64,000 nucleotides of DNA from contig JAXLQK010000017.1 in assembly GCA_046331665.1 (NCBI GenBank), forward strand, positions 62,001 through 126,000. Direction: 5' to 3'. Under the pieces are notes generated by a model. It saw nothing but the letters and a program-made list of their open reading frames with translations. It was not told where the DNA came from and made no database searches. The position numbers and the translations under genes are program-made. The DNA is from CAWBAT01 sp046331665 (GTDB taxonomy: Bacteria > Acidobacteriota > Terriglobia > Versatilivoradales > Versatilivoraceae). Shown piece after piece: positions 63,162 through 64,000 of the stretch (position 1 is the first letter of the stretch; every line of letters starts with the position of its first letter).

Positions 63162-64000
63162 ATGCCGAAGAAAGTCTCGATCCGGTTAGTGCCGCTGGGC
63201 GAAACTCTCGAGGTCCATCAGGGGACTCCACTGCAAGATGTCTTGTTCAAGTATGGCGTGGAGTTTCCCTGCGGTGGGATGGGAGTCTGCCGCGGCTGTC
63301 GCGTGCGCGTTCTCAATGGCAACATCCCCGTCACCCTGGAGATGGAGGAGATCTTAACCGAGGAAGAGATCGCCGTCGGATGGCGCCTGGCGTGCCAGGC
63401 CTGTGCCGACACACCGCTCGAGGTCGAGGTTGCCCAATGGGAAACTCCCATTTTGTCTGACGACACGCAATTCGAGTTCGAACCGGACGAGGGGCTTGGA
63501 GTGGCGATCGATCTGGGGACAACAACGCTGGTTGTGCAACTCCTCGATTTGTCTACCGGTCAAGTCCTGGCGGTGCGTACGGCCCTCAATCCTCAAGCGG
63601 CGCATGGAGCAGACCTCATGAGTCGCGTCGAGTATGCACTGGCGGAAAAAAATCCCGGGGAAGGAACATTGACGCGCGAAATACATCAGTGTCTTCATCA
63701 ACTCGTGCTCGAAACGTTCGAGCTGGCCCGGGTTGCTCCCGACAACCTCCACCTGGTAATGATTGTCGGAAATACCGTGATGCACCACCTGTTTTGCGGG
63801 GTCGATGTTGAACACCTCTTTCGCATGTCCCCTTTAAACCAGTCAACGACGGGCTCATCCGTCTCACCACCGAACAGTTGGGCTGGACCGGATGTGGAGA
63901 ACCCAGGATTTATTTCCTTCCCTGTCTGGGCGGGTTTGTAGGCAGTGACGTCCTGGCGGGAATCATCGCCACGGGGATGGCCGAGAGCGAAGACCTGGTG
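63162..64000 (+). CDS. Ferredoxin-ASKHA corrinoid protein reductive activator (partial, one frameshift)
   Basis: The gene starts at 63162 and runs off the window. The N-terminal plant-type ferredoxin domain has C37-x5-C43-x2-C46 (PCGGMGVCRGC) and the fourth ligand in LACQAC (C78). It is followed by an ASKHA ATPase fold starting VAIDLGTTTLVVQLLD (about 114-129), as in the RACo/RamA family (DUF4445 C-terminus). Such proteins use ATP and the [2Fe-2S] cluster to reduce inactive Co(II) corrinoid to Co(I). The frame as sequenced stops at 63941. One missing base near 63826 would restore PFKPVNDGLIRLTTEQLGW and GFVGSDVLAGIIATGMAESE, which continues to the edge. It is the fourth gene of the module. 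Confidence 0.88.

Overview
This 64-kb window most likely comes from an Acidobacteriota chromosome, probably a metagenome-derived or draft assembly. The family content supports this: two VWFA-related 'acidobacterial' proteins, an ECF sigma factor paired with TolB/TPR-type Ser/Thr kinases, a BlaI/BlaR1-TonB pair ending in a GWxTD-like domain, DUF885, DUF1080 and PilZ proteins, and many exported enzymes with Tat- or Sec-type leaders. I cannot place it below phylum level. The only RNA gene seen is a tRNA-Arg(ACG). A recurring feature is single-base frameshifts. Some genes carry one (DUF1080, a UroD-type methyltransferase, the ASKHA activator, the CarboxypepD_reg/VWFA gene) and others many (a GH106 rhamnosidase, a duplicated kinase, the prepro-region of a subtilase). 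The first kind may be assembly error, the second looks like real decay.

Layout. 0-4 kb: a truncated low-complexity protein and an RND exporter with its LolA-like partner. 4-10.5 kb: a giant multidomain subtilase (catalytic D/H/S present, both ends frameshifted). 11-22.5 kb: M23 peptidase, Tat-exported HisC-like aminotransferase, VWFA protein, two palindromic repeats, rhomboid, DUF885 lipoprotein, an esterase-like/small membrane protein/nitrilase operon, group II PLP decarboxylase, GNAT, small secreted protein. 22.9-31.4 kb: a tandem array of ~85-bp palindromic units, a decayed kinase beside its intact paralogue, the sigma factor, and a split CarboxypepD_reg/VWFA gene. 31.7-33.5 kb: arsR-arsM-arsC behind a perfect ArsR-type operator. 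33.8-36.5 kb: tRNA-Arg, a 49-bp direct repeat pair, and the BlaI-BlaR1 operon behind a perfect 20-bp palindrome. 36.7-51 kb: two UroD-type proteins, Tat-exported class V aminotransferase, DUF3857/transglutaminase/TPR protein, YXWGXW protein, two PilZ proteins, Gfo/Idh/MocA oxidoreductase, radical SAM protein, CPXCG protein, exported RraA-like protein. 51-56.4 kb: GH106 pseudogene and DUF1080 protein. 56.8-64 kb: a 71-aa orphan, a cyanophycin-synthetase-N-like/RsbRD-like fusion, a mannonate-dehydratase-like enolase-superfamily protein, then a corrinoid methyl-transfer module (UroD/MtaA-like methyltransferase, corrinoid protein, DUF1638, ferredoxin-ASKHA reactivase).

How it fits together. The last module contains the methyltransferase, the corrinoid carrier and the ATP-dependent reactivator needed for B12-dependent methyl transfer, plus DUF1638. 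Three divergent UroD-type proteins lie among sugar-active genes (GH106, DUF1080, Gfo/Idh/MocA, enolase superfamily). My working hypothesis is use of O-methylated carbohydrates or aromatics, but the substrate cannot be read from sequence.
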